From positions 29,083,001 through 29,147,000 of the forward strand of contig NC_092673.1 in the NCBI RefSeq assembly GCF_964355755.1: a DNA stretch of 64,000 bases. The letters run 5' to 3'. The notes beneath the pieces are model-generated. The model searched no databases. It was not told the DNA's origin and saw nothing but the letters and a program-made list of their open reading frames with translations. Origin of the DNA: Antedon mediterranea. Lineage: Eukaryota > Echinodermata > Crinoidea > Comatulida > Antedonidae. Positions 37,901-45,640 of the stretch are shown piece by piece (position 1 is the stretch's first letter; each line of letters starts with the position of its first letter). The translations under genes were made by a program, and so were the position numbers.

Positions 37901-40734
37901 TAGTTTTTTGCATCTTTATTTTTGTTTTCTAGGTTACTGGTTCCCAACTTCCTGATTGGGGATTCAACCAATTTGAGGTGGCAGCAGATAGGGTCATAGG
38001 TCAAGAGGCCACTGTGTGGAATGTGGAAGAACACAAATACACTAGATGTAAGTACAGACTTTGATTTGAACCCTGGCTCCTGGCGCTAGTAGGCAAACTT
38101 GTTAACCATCGAGTTATATCAATCAATCTAAATAAAAATAAAATACCAATTAACATTTTGAAATGAATGAATGGATATCTTGATGATTGTGTAACGTTAT
38201 TTCTACATTTAGTATACAAAGAGGCAGAAGGAGAAGGTGTGGAAGTTGGACCAGAAGAAGGGTATGGAATTCCAGACAAGGAACTGAGTATGTGGCAGAA
38301 GTTCTTAGAGTTACAGGTATACAAACAGTGTGATGTGCCCAAATATGGTAGTGATATGACATCATCGTGTCCATATATGGGGACATCACATTTCTTTGTC
38401 ACATAAGTTTGACAGTGTAGATAGAGCTTATAATCTGAAGGAGCTTAATCAACTGTATTTTCACGCTGCTGCTCTAGCCCGCTACGTCACACGAGATGAC
38501 TCATTCATTAGATGAAATCAAGCAGCAGTATAGTACTACACTTTGACATTTTTGTTAAAATGGAAACTCGACTATAATTTATAGGTACCACCTGTTGAAT
38601 CCAAAAAACGGCTGGGAAAAGAGTCTGATGACAAATCCCAAAGCATTTCTGGTATTTATGAGTCCCATGATATTACTATAATTCACTGTCACAGTTCATT
38701 GAAGTTTTTGTTTGTAATAGGATACTTGAAGTATCTAGGCTTGATGAAGTGACCCCCAGACTTGACCTTAGCAATAACAATAAGCGAGCAGCGTTTTTTG
38801 TAAGAAATATTCTTGTTTATTAACACTAACTTGTAGCAGACTATAAATGTTACTAAGAAACTTTTGTATTGTTAGTGGAAGATGCTAGCGGCCAATAAGA
38901 ATGTCATCAAAGAACATGAGTATAGTTCAAATCCACTGGAGTGGCTACTTATGGAAAGGGGTGTGGCCTATTGGATGGACAGCCAATCAAACGTAAGCAT
39001 AAACTGTAATACAAATTATATTGAGAATATGCATTATTTATGCTCTTGCACATTCCAAGGAGATAGCTGCGGAGATTGGAACTTTCAGTACTACCGGGTA
39101 TAGGCTCTGGATCAATCTGCCTTTACATATTAGAAACTCAAAATCTTTGGACAGTTTTAAATCTAAAACTCACTTTTTCTGATTTTTTTTGCAATGATCG
39201 TTGGAATGCTGCTTTAAAAATGAAACTATTGATTGATGTAATTCAATAAAATTATTTATATATTTGTACTTGGTTACAGGCTCAAATCCACTTCCTTGGT
39301 AATGCTGTGATTTGGTGGACGGCCTCACTCGCTATTCCTGTGTTTGTCGCCAGCGTTCTCATTTTTGTCGTTAGACAAAGAAGACAGTGTCAGGATTTGA
39401 ACGATGGTATGATATTCGGTTAACACATTCTGAATACAGCCCAAAGGTTTCCGATATATTTGGGAGAGTTAGCTGTACTAAGAAATTTGTAAACAGAAAT
39501 GATGCCCATTTTGGGTAGATCCATATTGTGTAACTTTGTAGTTCGCCCTCTATTGTTTATAATATCTACATGGTTACAAGAGATTGTCATAAATCATTAA
39601 CTTGTATCAAGTTTAAGATGTAAAAAAGTTGATATAGAAGCCTGTGAAATGACAGTAGATGGCCTACATGTATGTAACATTATACAACTGTATCTTGAGA
39701 TTGATTGTGTAAAGAAACCTGAGCCATGATGCTTTTGTCTTGAATTCATAAAACTGCAATCAGATTAATGCTTTTAAAGCTTTGTATACTACTACAAACT
39801 TTATGTGAAAAAAAAGTTATGTGCCCCATATGGACATGATGATGTCATATCACTACCATGTTTGGGTATATCACCACCATATTTGGGCACATCACCCCTG
39901 TTTTGTCAAACTAGTTTGATAGTGTAGACAGAGCTTTAATATCAGTTGGCAGATTGTTTGGCTGAATAAAAATTTAAGTTGCCTGTCACTCCAAAAAAAA
40001 CCTAAAAAGCATCTCACTATTTCTTTTTTTGTTTGTTTATACTGGAAGACCTCTTCAGTCAAAAACTGTCTCCAAGAGGGCCCAGTTATGATCAGTGGCT
40101 GTGTAAGATGTAGTAGGTTTTTTAAAATGCACATGAGCTAGATGTGTACATTGGGACTACGGTTTATAGTCCTTATCCGAGAAGACTTGTTCTACCATTA
40201 ATTTTGTTTATTTTTCTTGTAGATGAATGGGAGCGATTGTTACAGAGTTCGTTGCTTCTTTTTGGTGGTTGGCTGATACATTATCTTCCCTTCTTTCTTA
40301 TGGAGAGGACATTGTTTATTCACCATTATCTATCGGCGCTCATCTTCAAAATCATTCTGTTGGCCGTTACCATTGAAGTTATATACAGTCATGTTCTAAG
40401 GTAATTAAGAACAAATTAAACATTTATTTTGATAAATACTGTATTAAAAATTAAAACATAGTTATAACAAATAGTTTTTAGATTTTTGCAAATGTTTTCC
40501 AGTCATCTAAAATACAACATACACTACCCTCATCAATTACTGTACTTCTGTTTCAGGTCATCAAACTTAAGAAACGTGTTCCTGTCGCTTCTAGCAGTTT
40601 GGTGTACATCAGTATTTATTACATATTTAAGTTTCCGACCTTTGACATTTGGTGATAGATCACTAAGTATGTCTGAGCTACATTCATTACAATGGTTAGA
40701 CACTTGGAACTTTTTGATTCGAAATAAAGTATGA
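16965..40734 (+). CDS. POMT1: POMT1, protein O-mannosyltransferase 1
   Basis: An ER membrane glycosyltransferase that, as a heteromer with POMT2, moves mannose from dolichyl-phosphate-mannose to Ser/Thr, for example on dystroglycan. Seventeen coding exons: 16965-17149, 17412-17566, 17922-18068, 23302-23410, 26104-26169, 35506-35599, 35748-35903, 36330-36550, 36780-36872, 37073-37169, 37545-37637, 37933-38047, 38213-38316, 38876-38992, 39280-39406, 40223-40400 and 40557-40734. The sum is 2235 nt, or 744 residues (human 747), with every phase matching. The luminal loop 1 motif FDEVHFG (Asp64-Glu65, the conserved acidic pair) and DVHPPLGK (83-90) are present. Then come [14 protein letters not shown], a MIR region (about 305-500) with [36 protein letters not shown] and CYIDYNIS, then C-terminal TMs with [11 protein letters not shown] and [10 protein letters not shown]. 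Two adjacent ATGs start the frame. An AATAAA lies at 40912. Introns 3 to 5 are swollen by repeats. Confidence 0.97.
18309..18928 (+). repeat. Left terminal inverted repeat of the GCDTTS element
   Basis: 620 bp, complementary to 22453-23074 with very few differences; the divergent part is the outermost 25 bp. It holds two copies of tgacctttgaccc (18608-18620, 18750-18762), which are DR1-type nuclear-receptor sites on the other strand. It has no open frame of note. Confidence 0.8.
19319..21564 (-). pseudogene. Decayed GCDTTS-family gene of the long-TIR transposon
   Basis: The frame starts at 21564 with 287 codons (CIICQ, then a Cys/His-containing N-terminal part with WHHSCHLKF and CIFCKKDTF). 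It continues after a frame change near 20710 with [18 protein letters not shown] and [21 protein letters not shown] second frame change near 20370 leads to [20 protein letters not shown] and [17 protein letters not shown]. After a gap near 20040-20090 comes [20 protein letters not shown]. An intron (donor after PPTQ near 19709, acceptor near 19597) joins the last exon, which has a Cys-rich tail ([14 protein letters not shown]...CSCKCPR) reminiscent of CXC domains. The same motifs occur in many uncharacterised multi-copy proteins of corals, fish and other animals. At least two frameshifts make this copy inactive. Its role in transposition is inferred only from position inside the TIRs. Confidence 0.7.
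22453..23074 (-). repeat. Right terminal inverted repeat of the GCDTTS element
   Basis: Complement of 18309-18928. It contains gggtcaaaggtca at 22619-22631 and 22761-22773 (perfect direct repeats of the nuclear receptor half-site with one-base spacing) and a weaker version (aagtcaaaagtta) near 22480. Confidence 0.8.
23341..24803 (+). repeat. 81-bp tandem array derived from POMT1 exon 4 and its donor
   Basis: Eighteen units start at 23341, 23422, 23503, 23584, 23665, 23746, 23827, 23913, 23994, 24075, 24156, 24237, 24318, 24399, 24480, 24561, 24642 and 24723. Unit 7 is 86 bp because of a 5-bp insertion. The first unit is the real 3' two-thirds of POMT1 exon 4 (coding [20 protein letters not shown]) plus the first 11 bases of the intron. 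The following seventeen copies lie in the intron, and nearly all keep a consensus donor (cacag|gtaaat). Two variants of the middle (gttctctctg, gttatgtctg) alternate in units 10-15, giving a 162-bp higher-order repeat. The long open frames on either strand here are translations of the array, not genes. Confidence 0.9.
24804..25239. other. POMT1 intron 4, no feature seen
   Basis: AT-rich intron sequence after the exon-derived array, with pyrimidine-rich tracts around 25050-25140. No gene or clear repeat was recognised. Confidence 0.5.
25240..25862 (+). mobile_element. 3' fragment of a non-LTR retrotransposon (LINE)
   Basis: A broken reading frame yields reverse-transcriptase C-terminal motifs typical of CR1/Jockey-type LINEs, such as [16 protein letters not shown] followed by ILQKRALRLV and later [15 protein letters not shown] 3' UTR-like stretch then ends in aaataaagaaacaaacaaac. 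The 5' part is missing and the frame is interrupted, so this is a dead 5'-truncated insertion in POMT1 intron 4. It is directly followed by a SINE. Confidence 0.7.
25866..26036 (-). mobile_element. tRNA-derived SINE (family 2) upstream of POMT1 exon 5
   Basis: The minus strand reads ttaaggcagggc... followed by a B box-like gattcgaggcc, then a body containing 'cttctcggataaggactata' and 'gtccagtgtacacag'. The copy at 62168-62325 is in the opposite orientation, and truncated copies lie at 40126-40200 and 57200-57275. It ends 67 bp before POMT1 exon 5. Confidence 0.65.
26170..27348. other. POMT1 intron 5, left part, no gene seen
   Basis: AT-rich sequence before the antisense RING/B-box gene. I see no exon or recognisable repeat. 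Intron 5 as a whole spans 26170-35505 and holds the next several features. Confidence 0.5.
27349..27978 (-). CDS. RING/B-box (TRIM-like) protein, single exon, truncated
   Basis: A 209-residue frame inside POMT1 intron 5, antisense to POMT1. The N-terminal RING finger is complete: C17, C20, C32, H34, C37, C40, C54, C57 (C3HC4), predicting E3 ubiquitin ligase chemistry. A B-box-like zinc site follows with C100, C109, C112, C117, C120, H126 and H129; its second ligand position is not canonical. A Lys/Glu-rich, probably coiled-coil segment follows to the stop. There is no C-terminal B30.2, filamin or NHL domain, so it is shorter than typical TRIM proteins. The lack of introns and intronic location suggest a retrocopy or an expanded invertebrate TRIM. 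The start ATG sits 14 bp from a 28-bp minisatellite. The frame is intact, but expression is unknown. Confidence 0.7.
   Translation of the reverse strand: MAEQHPATLLLRNLVECSICNNQIENPRHLQCGHPFCSKCLQKKAQGGMLNIVCPICNKVTHTDTEKGIGRLTIGSQSLEAKKVLDEVNERGFNIKYPMCHNKVANHWCENCMELICIDCREKDSHKDHDISEASIKYGYQKYEKEHMTCNIIRKEAKEMKQIVMTFEKFIGKGLIKKIRFSYSKEVKDAKALLKKQKDRKWYELLEGA
27992..28372. repeat. 28-bp minisatellite at the start of the RING/B-box gene
   Basis: About 13-14 imperfect units of cggaatcggtgttcagaatg plus tgaagcgt, some shortened. It lies where the promoter or 5' UTR of the minus-strand RING gene should be. Confidence 0.85.
28373..30222. other. POMT1 intron 5, middle, mostly unannotated
   Basis: AT-rich. 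A possible hAT-type MITE lies at about 28990-29119: its right end reads ttacgccactg, the complement of cagtggcgtaa, and its left end starts cagcggcccag. A SINE-like patch at 29350-29430 (ccattgatatcaatgcttag) recurs at 31335-31385. Long TA/TATG-rich sequence covers 29720-30010. No gene was recognised. Confidence 0.4.
30223..30653 (-). mobile_element. Penelope-like element relic with GIY-YIG endonuclease part
   Basis: The minus strand encodes, across a stop codon and a frame change near 30440, motifs of the C-terminal GIY-YIG nuclease of Penelope-like retroelements: [28 protein letters not shown], then [29 protein letters not shown] and [16 protein letters not shown]. The reverse transcriptase part is absent, so the copy is dead. 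It is about 430 bp long and lies in POMT1 intron 5. Confidence 0.75.
30835..31525 (+). repeat. 140-bp direct duplication
   Basis: The segment starting aaagtatcaccgattaaagc at 30837 recurs from about 31387 with the same order of words (agaccacaatgtaattacaa, agatacgaaacct) and poly-A-rich interruptions. The pair probably marks two copies of one short interspersed repeat. A SINE-like B box (agttcgaatcc) lies just before the second copy at about 31363. Confidence 0.55.
31526..33589. other. POMT1 intron 5, no gene seen
   Basis: AT-rich intron sequence. A short palindrome (gtacgctcgcttcgctcgcgtac) lies at 32021-32043, and a few local duplications occur around 32570-32700 (agtataaagtttatttgtat twice). 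Open frames are short and show no recognisable domain. Confidence 0.4.
33590..33880 (-). mobile_element. LINE 3' end with TGATA-type tail
   Basis: On the minus strand the sequence runs into ggcgaaataaatgatatgat, with repeated atgat units at the end. This is the microsatellite-like tail used by several non-LTR retrotransposon families. The next minus-strand sequence upstream (34708-34870) could be the end of its coding part, with the foldback element at 33892-34698 inserted between them. Confidence 0.45.
33892..34698. mobile_element. Foldback element family 2, with 9-bp target duplication
   Basis: An 807-bp element whose ends are inverted arrays of gtcaactcggcctcaa (16 bp): left about 33903-34030, right about 34564-34690. 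Both ends share aagtcggccc and aaaccgtctcggcc, and deeper lies the inverted pair tggaacgcaaaaagtgc / gcactttttgcgttcca. The 9-bp tgatattag is repeated directly outside (33883-33891 and 34699-34707). A 9-bp duplication with foldback ends is typical of Mutator-like elements; the assignment is an inference. It has no coding capacity. Confidence 0.8.
34708..35505. other. POMT1 intron 5, right end
   Basis: The possible remainder of a minus-strand LINE coding end lies at 34708-34870 (frame with [18 protein letters not shown], then stop). The rest is AT-rich with no feature up to POMT1 exon 6. Confidence 0.35.
37310..37450 (+). mobile_element. SINE tail in POMT1 intron
   Basis: It contains ctaatgatcagcaagtgctg and then gatggatcaccctcattaaa, ending in poly-A. 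This matches the tail of the SINE at 9370-9552 in the opposite orientation. Confidence 0.5.
38055..38125 (-). mobile_element. tRNA-derived SINE head fragment, next to POMT1 exon 12
   Basis: The minus strand shows an A box-like gatggttaacaagtttgcc and B box gggttcaaatc, resembling the SINE head at 2590-2692. It starts only about 8 bp after the exon 12 donor. Confidence 0.5.
38325..38432. mobile_element. MITE family A copy directly behind POMT1 exon 13
   Basis: Carries gtgatgtgcccaaatatgg, then gacatcatcgtgtccatata and a right end gtttgacagtgtagatagag. It begins within about 10 bp of the exon 13 donor (38316/38317), so the left TIR has been lost or merged with the splice-site region. Confidence 0.65.
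39085..39260 (+). mobile_element. LINE 3' fragment
   Basis: A short frame with [20 protein letters not shown], a sequence typical of the last residues of CR1-like ORF2 proteins, followed by a stop and a 3' tail ending in aataaaat. Deeply truncated, in POMT1 intron 14. Confidence 0.6.
39781..39941. mobile_element. MITE family A copy
   Basis: Begins with an eroded actacaaactttatgtga, has the central words catatttgggcacatcac, and ends gtttgatagtgtagacagag. In POMT1 intron 15. Confidence 0.7.
40126..40205 (-). mobile_element. Truncated SINE (family 2) at POMT1 exon 16 acceptor
   Basis: Contains ctacggtttatagtccttat and ccgagaagacttgttctacc, matching the body of the copies at 25866-26036 and 62168-62325. 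It stops about 20 bp before the acceptor of exon 16 (exon start 40223), so the insertion sits in the branch-point zone. Confidence 0.6.
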
Positions 40735-40799
40735 GAAAAAGATTATTGAACTTGTATGTGACAGGAAAAGAGAGAAGATGATGCTGATTGAAAAGAATC

Positions 40800-41600
40800 T
40801 GTTCTAGTCGGTATTAATTTTGAGTCAGAAATTGAGTAGAACTCTATGAGAACTTGACTAAAACTGTGAAAGCAACTTAGTAATAGCAACTGAGTTGTAA
40901 CTCAGCAACTTAATAAAACACTTACGAGAAGCAACCGAGTAGTAATCTGAGAAGAAACTAAGTAGAACAATGATATTAACTGAGTAAAGCAGTGAATGTA
41001 ATTGAGTAGAACTCTTACAATAACTGAGTACCACTCAGAAGCAACTGAGTAGAAATCCAAGAAGCAATTGAGTACAATTACTATGAGAAGAAATCGAGTA
41101 GAACTATGATATTAACCGAGTAAAACAGTGAAAGTAATTGAGTAGAACAGGAGTACACCTGCAATATATACTGTATTAACCAAGTACTACACTGAGAAAC
41201 AACCAAGTAGAATTCTTATAATAAGCAAGTACAAAAATACAAGATGCAATTGAGGAGAACACTGAAATTAACCGAGTTGAACACTGAAACCAATTGAGTA
41301 GAACTCTTTTAATAAGCGAGTACAAATACAAGATGCAACTGAGGAGAACACTGATATTAACCGAGTTGAACACTGAAACCAATTGAGTAGAACTCTTTTA
41401 ATAAGCGAGTACAAATACAAGATGCAACTGAGTAGAACACTGATACTAACCGAGTTGAACACTGAAACCAATTGAGTAGAACTCCTATAATAAGCGAATA
41501 CATTAACAAGGTGCAACTGAGTAGAACACTGATATTAACTGAGTAGAACACTGATATTAACTGAGTAGAACACTGATATTAACTGAGTAGAACTTAACTA
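40800..41600. repeat. Degenerate tandem repeats behind POMT1
   Basis: Many units around the word aactgagtagaac, degenerate at first and regular later. From about 41270 a clear 89-bp period is seen (accgagttgaacactgaaac at 41271, 41360 and 41449). It ends in short units of ctgatattaactgagtagaa. It lies just after the POMT1 stop, so at least part may be 3' UTR. Confidence 0.8.
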
Positions 41601-42760
41601 ATAAAAAGTAAGGAATTAACACCAACTACTGTTAACTACCAGAACTTAAAATCTATCCACCGATTATTCTGAAATAAACAATATTAAATCATTTTATTCT
41701 TTTAGAGCAAGTCAGATGTATTAGCATAGAGGCACTCGACACAAATAGGTTTAAATTGCTCTGACATGTACCAATACAAGTATGTATACATTTCCATTAT
41801 ATATTGGTTAAGAACTATTTAAATTAATAAATAACTAATGGTGCATATTACAGGTTTCTTTTTGATGTATTCATTAATGTTATTCAGTATGCAGTGCATA
41901 GCATGCCAAATTGCATCACACCGATTGCCCTGTGGTTGTTTTGTTGAACAAATAGATTTATTTTCTGCATTGATGGAACTTGTCGCTGCTAAACCTCATC
42001 TTGCGATCATGATATACGAGTAAATAATGGAAAGTATTTGGGAAGATTTCATTTGGGTATTATTTATCACTTGACATCATAGACATTAGTAATGAGTAAT
42101 GTCCTCTCTGCAGTTGTACACAGAGAACATACAGTCGTTGTTTAAGAGCGGTTAATAATATGATAAGCGAGAGAGCTCCTTCAAGAGACGGTATAAGAAC
42201 TTTTCGTTGTATAGGATCATCTACAAACGTGTGTTTTATATTGCAATTTAGCCAACTTTTTAGCCGAATTAACAGTTTTCGAAGCAAACAAAGGTAATAA
42301 AGTTGGTAATAAACATAACAATTGACAGATTGCAATTGTTCTTAAGCTAAATTACTAATAATCTATCATTAATATGTGCATAACCTCGTTAATCTTTCTT
42401 TAATATGTATGCAACCTCATTAATTTATCATTTATTTGTACGTGAACTATTTAACATGTCGTTTATATGTACGTATCCTCGGGCAGGTCGTTATGTCATG
42501 TGACTATATTAACCTGATTTTGATTGTTTTCACTTGAAACATCTTTGAACTTGAATATCTAATTCATGTAGAATATTTTTACATTACTAGTATTCTCATT
42601 ATGTATGTGTTTATGTAAACATAAAGTATCTTCATTTTGTTTACATTAATTTGAATTTTATGATGACTAACAGGTATGAATGCGAGTAACATTAAAGATG
42701 TTATACATTAAAAATTTAAAGTGCGAAAATGTGAATACATTAAGTAGTAATGTTATTCTA
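41601..42760. other. Intergenic, small open frames only
   Basis: AT-rich. Short frames at 41838-42023 (+) and 42060-42335 (-) have hydrophobic stretches but no recognised domain and no clear splice partners. I do not call them genes. Confidence 0.35.
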
Positions 42761-42761
42761 A

Positions 42762-42905
42762 TGCTTTGTCTACACTATCAAACTTTATGTGACAAAAAAG
42801 GTATCATGTGCCCAAATACGGTAATGATATGACATCATCGTGTCCATATATGGGCACATCACATTTTTTTTTTGTCACATAAAGTTTAATAGTGTAGATA
42901 GAGCA
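42762..42905. mobile_element. MITE family A, complete copy
   Basis: Palindromic: the left end ctttgtctacactatcaaac pairs with the right end gtttaatagtgtagatagag, and the halves also share tttatgtgacaaaaaa / ttttttgtcacataaa. The centre reads gatatgacatcatcgtgtcc. No coding capacity. Confidence 0.8.
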
Positions 42906-43017
42906 TAATTTTAATAAGTGTGCAAGTCTCGTTCCCTTCCGGATGTGTAGTACCAGAGAATTTGTTTGTGATATATTCGAGTTGTACTTGAGGCGTTTCA
43001 TTATAACAATGTAAGCC

Positions 43018-43151
43018 TAAAACTATGTCTACACTATCAAAATAGTTTGACAAAAAAGTGCCCAAATATGGTAGTGATATGACATCATCATATCCATATA
43101 TAGACACATCACATTTTTGTCACAAAGTTTCATAATGTAGACAGAGCTTTA
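43018..43151. mobile_element. MITE family A, complete copy
   Basis: Left end atgtctacactatcaaaata, right end ttcataatgtagacagagct, with the same palindromic layout as the copy at 42762. Confidence 0.8.
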
Positions 43152-43761
43152 GTGTATAACAAATAAATAATGATCGTAATTTTCTTTCTTGTATTGGTAC
43201 TCTCTTGTAAAATCGCAATTTTGGAAAAATTTTGCTTTCAATACTTAGAACATATTATAGTGTGTATATATAGTGTAACTAGAAAACTGCGGACCTGCTT
43301 TTTTTTTATAGAATTTGTGCGACCATTAAGAAAGTCCCTAGCTAACATAAAACTGGTTTATATTAAATGAGAAATGTTTTCGGATGGTTGGGTTTATCTA
43401 GGCATCTTCTTTTATTATGGTCATCTTAAATCCTGGGTTTCTGCTTTCAAATGTTATGTATTTCTAATTTAAAACTTGTCAGGTTTTGAGGATGTTGATA
43501 TAATACGACCTACTAATAAACTTTTATGAGACGAACGGAAATAATAATAAAATAAGTAATGATAATACATGTAACTGATCTCTGGTAAATATAAGACGTA
43601 TCGAAAAAGATACAGAATGTGCGTTTTAAGTTTCTGCTTAATTGAATATAAAGGTGAGACAACTTGAATAAAAAAAGTAACATGATCAAATTACTGATTA
43701 TTAACCGTCAATATTCCCTAACGCGATAGTGTGAATTATAATCTTGTTAGCTTCATGCTTC

Positions 43762-43925
43762 AAAGCTCTGACTACACTAACAAATCAGTTTGACAAAAAA
43801 AGTGTGATGTGTGTTCATATATCGTAAGGATATGCTTAAATATGGTACTGATATGACATGATCGTGTCCATATAATGGGCACATCACATTTTTTGTCACA
43901 TAAAGTTTGATAGTGTAGACAACTA
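43762..43925. mobile_element. MITE family A, complete copy
   Basis: Left end agctctgactacactaacaa, right end aagtttgatagtgtagacaa. It is slightly longer than its neighbours because of an extra aatatggtactgatatgac-type segment. Confidence 0.75.
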
Positions 43926-44032
43926 AATCTAAAAAGCTTTGGTACTCAATGTTTCGGAGAAAAACACCTCGTGAATATTACTGCTCATTCGTCTATTTAC
44001 ACGGCAACGATAGGTCCAAGTTTGGATTGTAA

Positions 44033-44167
44033 AAGCTTCGTTCCCACTAGGACGTAATCTGCCCAATCACATGCGATGGATTATTCGAACTGTCACTTGT
44101 CATTGGTCAAAGCGCTTGCGTTGCGCTTACGTCCTTGCGTTACGTCCTAGTGGGGGACCCTAAGCTT
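44033..44167. mobile_element. MITE family B (TIR gttcccactaggacgtaa)
   Basis: The left end aagcttcgttcccactagga and right end tcctagtgggggaccctaag are inverted copies over about 30 bp, and aagctt occurs at both ends. The element is about 135 bp long and non-coding. Confidence 0.65.
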
Positions 44168-45106
44168 AATACGTACATTCATCTACTTACACGGCAACGA
44201 AAGGTGGTTGTTGATATTAATTTAGCCCTCCTATCATATAATATCCTTCATGATATAAATGTACGCTACATGTTTTTATTGTTTTATCAAGGCTTCTGTA
44301 TCCCCCTCCCCCCTTCACCTAATAGTTGATGATTGCGGCGGATAACGGATCGATTATGAACAGTTCATAAGAACCTCGGTTTCCGCAAAGTGGTCTTGTT
44401 TTTGTTGAGAATTTGTTGTCATTAGTATTAATTTTAAAAGAACCGAACTAATCTATAATTGTCAACATTTAAAATCCATTTAAATTTATTGAAAGTTACT
44501 GATTTGTCGCAAACACAATACTGAAAGACGCATATTGAGTATTTTTATTTCAAGTCGTAAAATAATGTGTTTCTCTAAAAGGCGAACAATACATTAATAC
44601 TACGGTATTCAACTACAAAATTAGATTTTCTGTCTGCTAGAATAGAAATGACAGGCTTTTGTATCAGGTCCATTTATAACCGTGTAGTGTTTTGGCTCCG
44701 AATTGGTTCGACCAATTATCAGTACAGTTTGCGCAAGCGCGGTGAACATGAATGGAATTAAAACAGACGTTAACATTTTATAGAGATCTTTGTCGATAAG
44801 TTCTCCGTGAAACGCGGTCATGTTCACACAGCTTTTCTACACTCACTCACTCACTTGTAATATTTTAATATATTCTTCGTGTTTTTTTCTGAATATTTAC
44901 GGCAAGTTTGATTAACGTTTTCGTGTGATTGAACGAACGATTTTATCTGCAAGTCTTTGAGGTAAAAACATTGTTGAACGAACGGTATATTTTCTTTTGA
45001 GGTAAAAAACATTGTTTTTGTAAATGTATAATAAGTACAATTTAACAAAATTATTTTTTGTAGAAACATATGCCTAAATATTGGTAGTTTTATTTTGAAG
45101 GTAACT

Positions 45107-45640
45107 ATGGAACGCTCACTAGTCGTTAGCAGTTTGTTGCTTGTTCTGGCCTTCGCTTACGTTACGGCACTTCCGGAAAAAGACCTATTTGATAATGAAG
45201 AAGACGGTAGTGGAACCACGGTAAAGGTTTCCGCCAACACAAACACGGACCTAAAGCCAGATGATCAGCTGTCGACAGTGGCATTAAAGGATATTTTAGA
45301 GTTGGAAAGTCCAGAAGTTGCAACGGTGTGGCAGACCTCTCCAGATGAAACGGTAACGGAAGAAGTATCAGAAGAAGGAACAGTTCCGGAAGAAGGAAAG
45401 GTTCCGGAAGAAGAAACAGTTTCGAAAGAGGAAAGAGTTCCGGAAGAAGGAAAAGTTCCAGAAGAGGTGACAGAAGATGATAACAAAACTGATGAAAATA
45501 AAAAATCTCCACCAAAAGATGGTCATAAAAGTTCGGCACCTGTTCATGCGAGGTACAAAAAACTCTATAGATGGGTGGATAAGACTGGTAAATGCTTATG
45601 CAAAGCAATTGCGCGAAAAGTTGGCATTTGTACGTGCTGA
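45107..45640 (+). CDS. Secreted precursor with acidic pro-region and cationic Cys-rich C-terminus
   Basis: 177 residues, apparently one coding exon; the true start is ATG 45107. Residues 1-21 form a clear signal peptide (hydrophobic core SLLLVLAFAYV, likely cleavage after Thr20-Ala21). Residues 22 to about 130 are strongly acidic, with repeats of the type VPEEGK/TVSKEE at about residues 90-120. After a Lys132-Lys133 pair that could be a processing site, the last 31 residues are strongly basic (nine Lys/Arg, one Asp) and hold all four cysteines at 163, 165, 175 and 177 (CxC-x9-CxC). This is the standard plan of an antimicrobial peptide precursor, in which the acidic pro-piece neutralises a cationic mature peptide. 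A neuropeptide or other secreted peptide is possible. I do not recognise the family. TATA-like tataataa at 45027-45034; an acceptor-like tttttgtag at about 45062 allows a 5' UTR intron. Confidence 0.75.
   Translation: MERSLVVSSLLLVLAFAYVTALPEKDLFDNEEDGSGTTVKVSANTNTDLKPDDQLSTVALKDILELESPEVATVWQTSPDETVTEEVSEEGTVPEEGKVPEEETVSKEERVPEEGKVPEEVTEDDNKTDENKKSPPKDGHKSSAPVHARYKKLYRWVDKTGKCLCKAIARKVGICTC

Noticed and set aside
38001-38406. 133-codon minus and 79-codon plus frames near 38.0-38.4 kb
   Set aside because: The minus frame crosses POMT1 exons 12-13 and a MITE. The plus frame is exon 13 running on into the MITE.
44621-44827. Small minus-strand frame with one hydrophobic segment
   Set aside because: No recognised family, no splice partners and no conservation evidence available. 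Its length is compatible with chance in AT-rich DNA.
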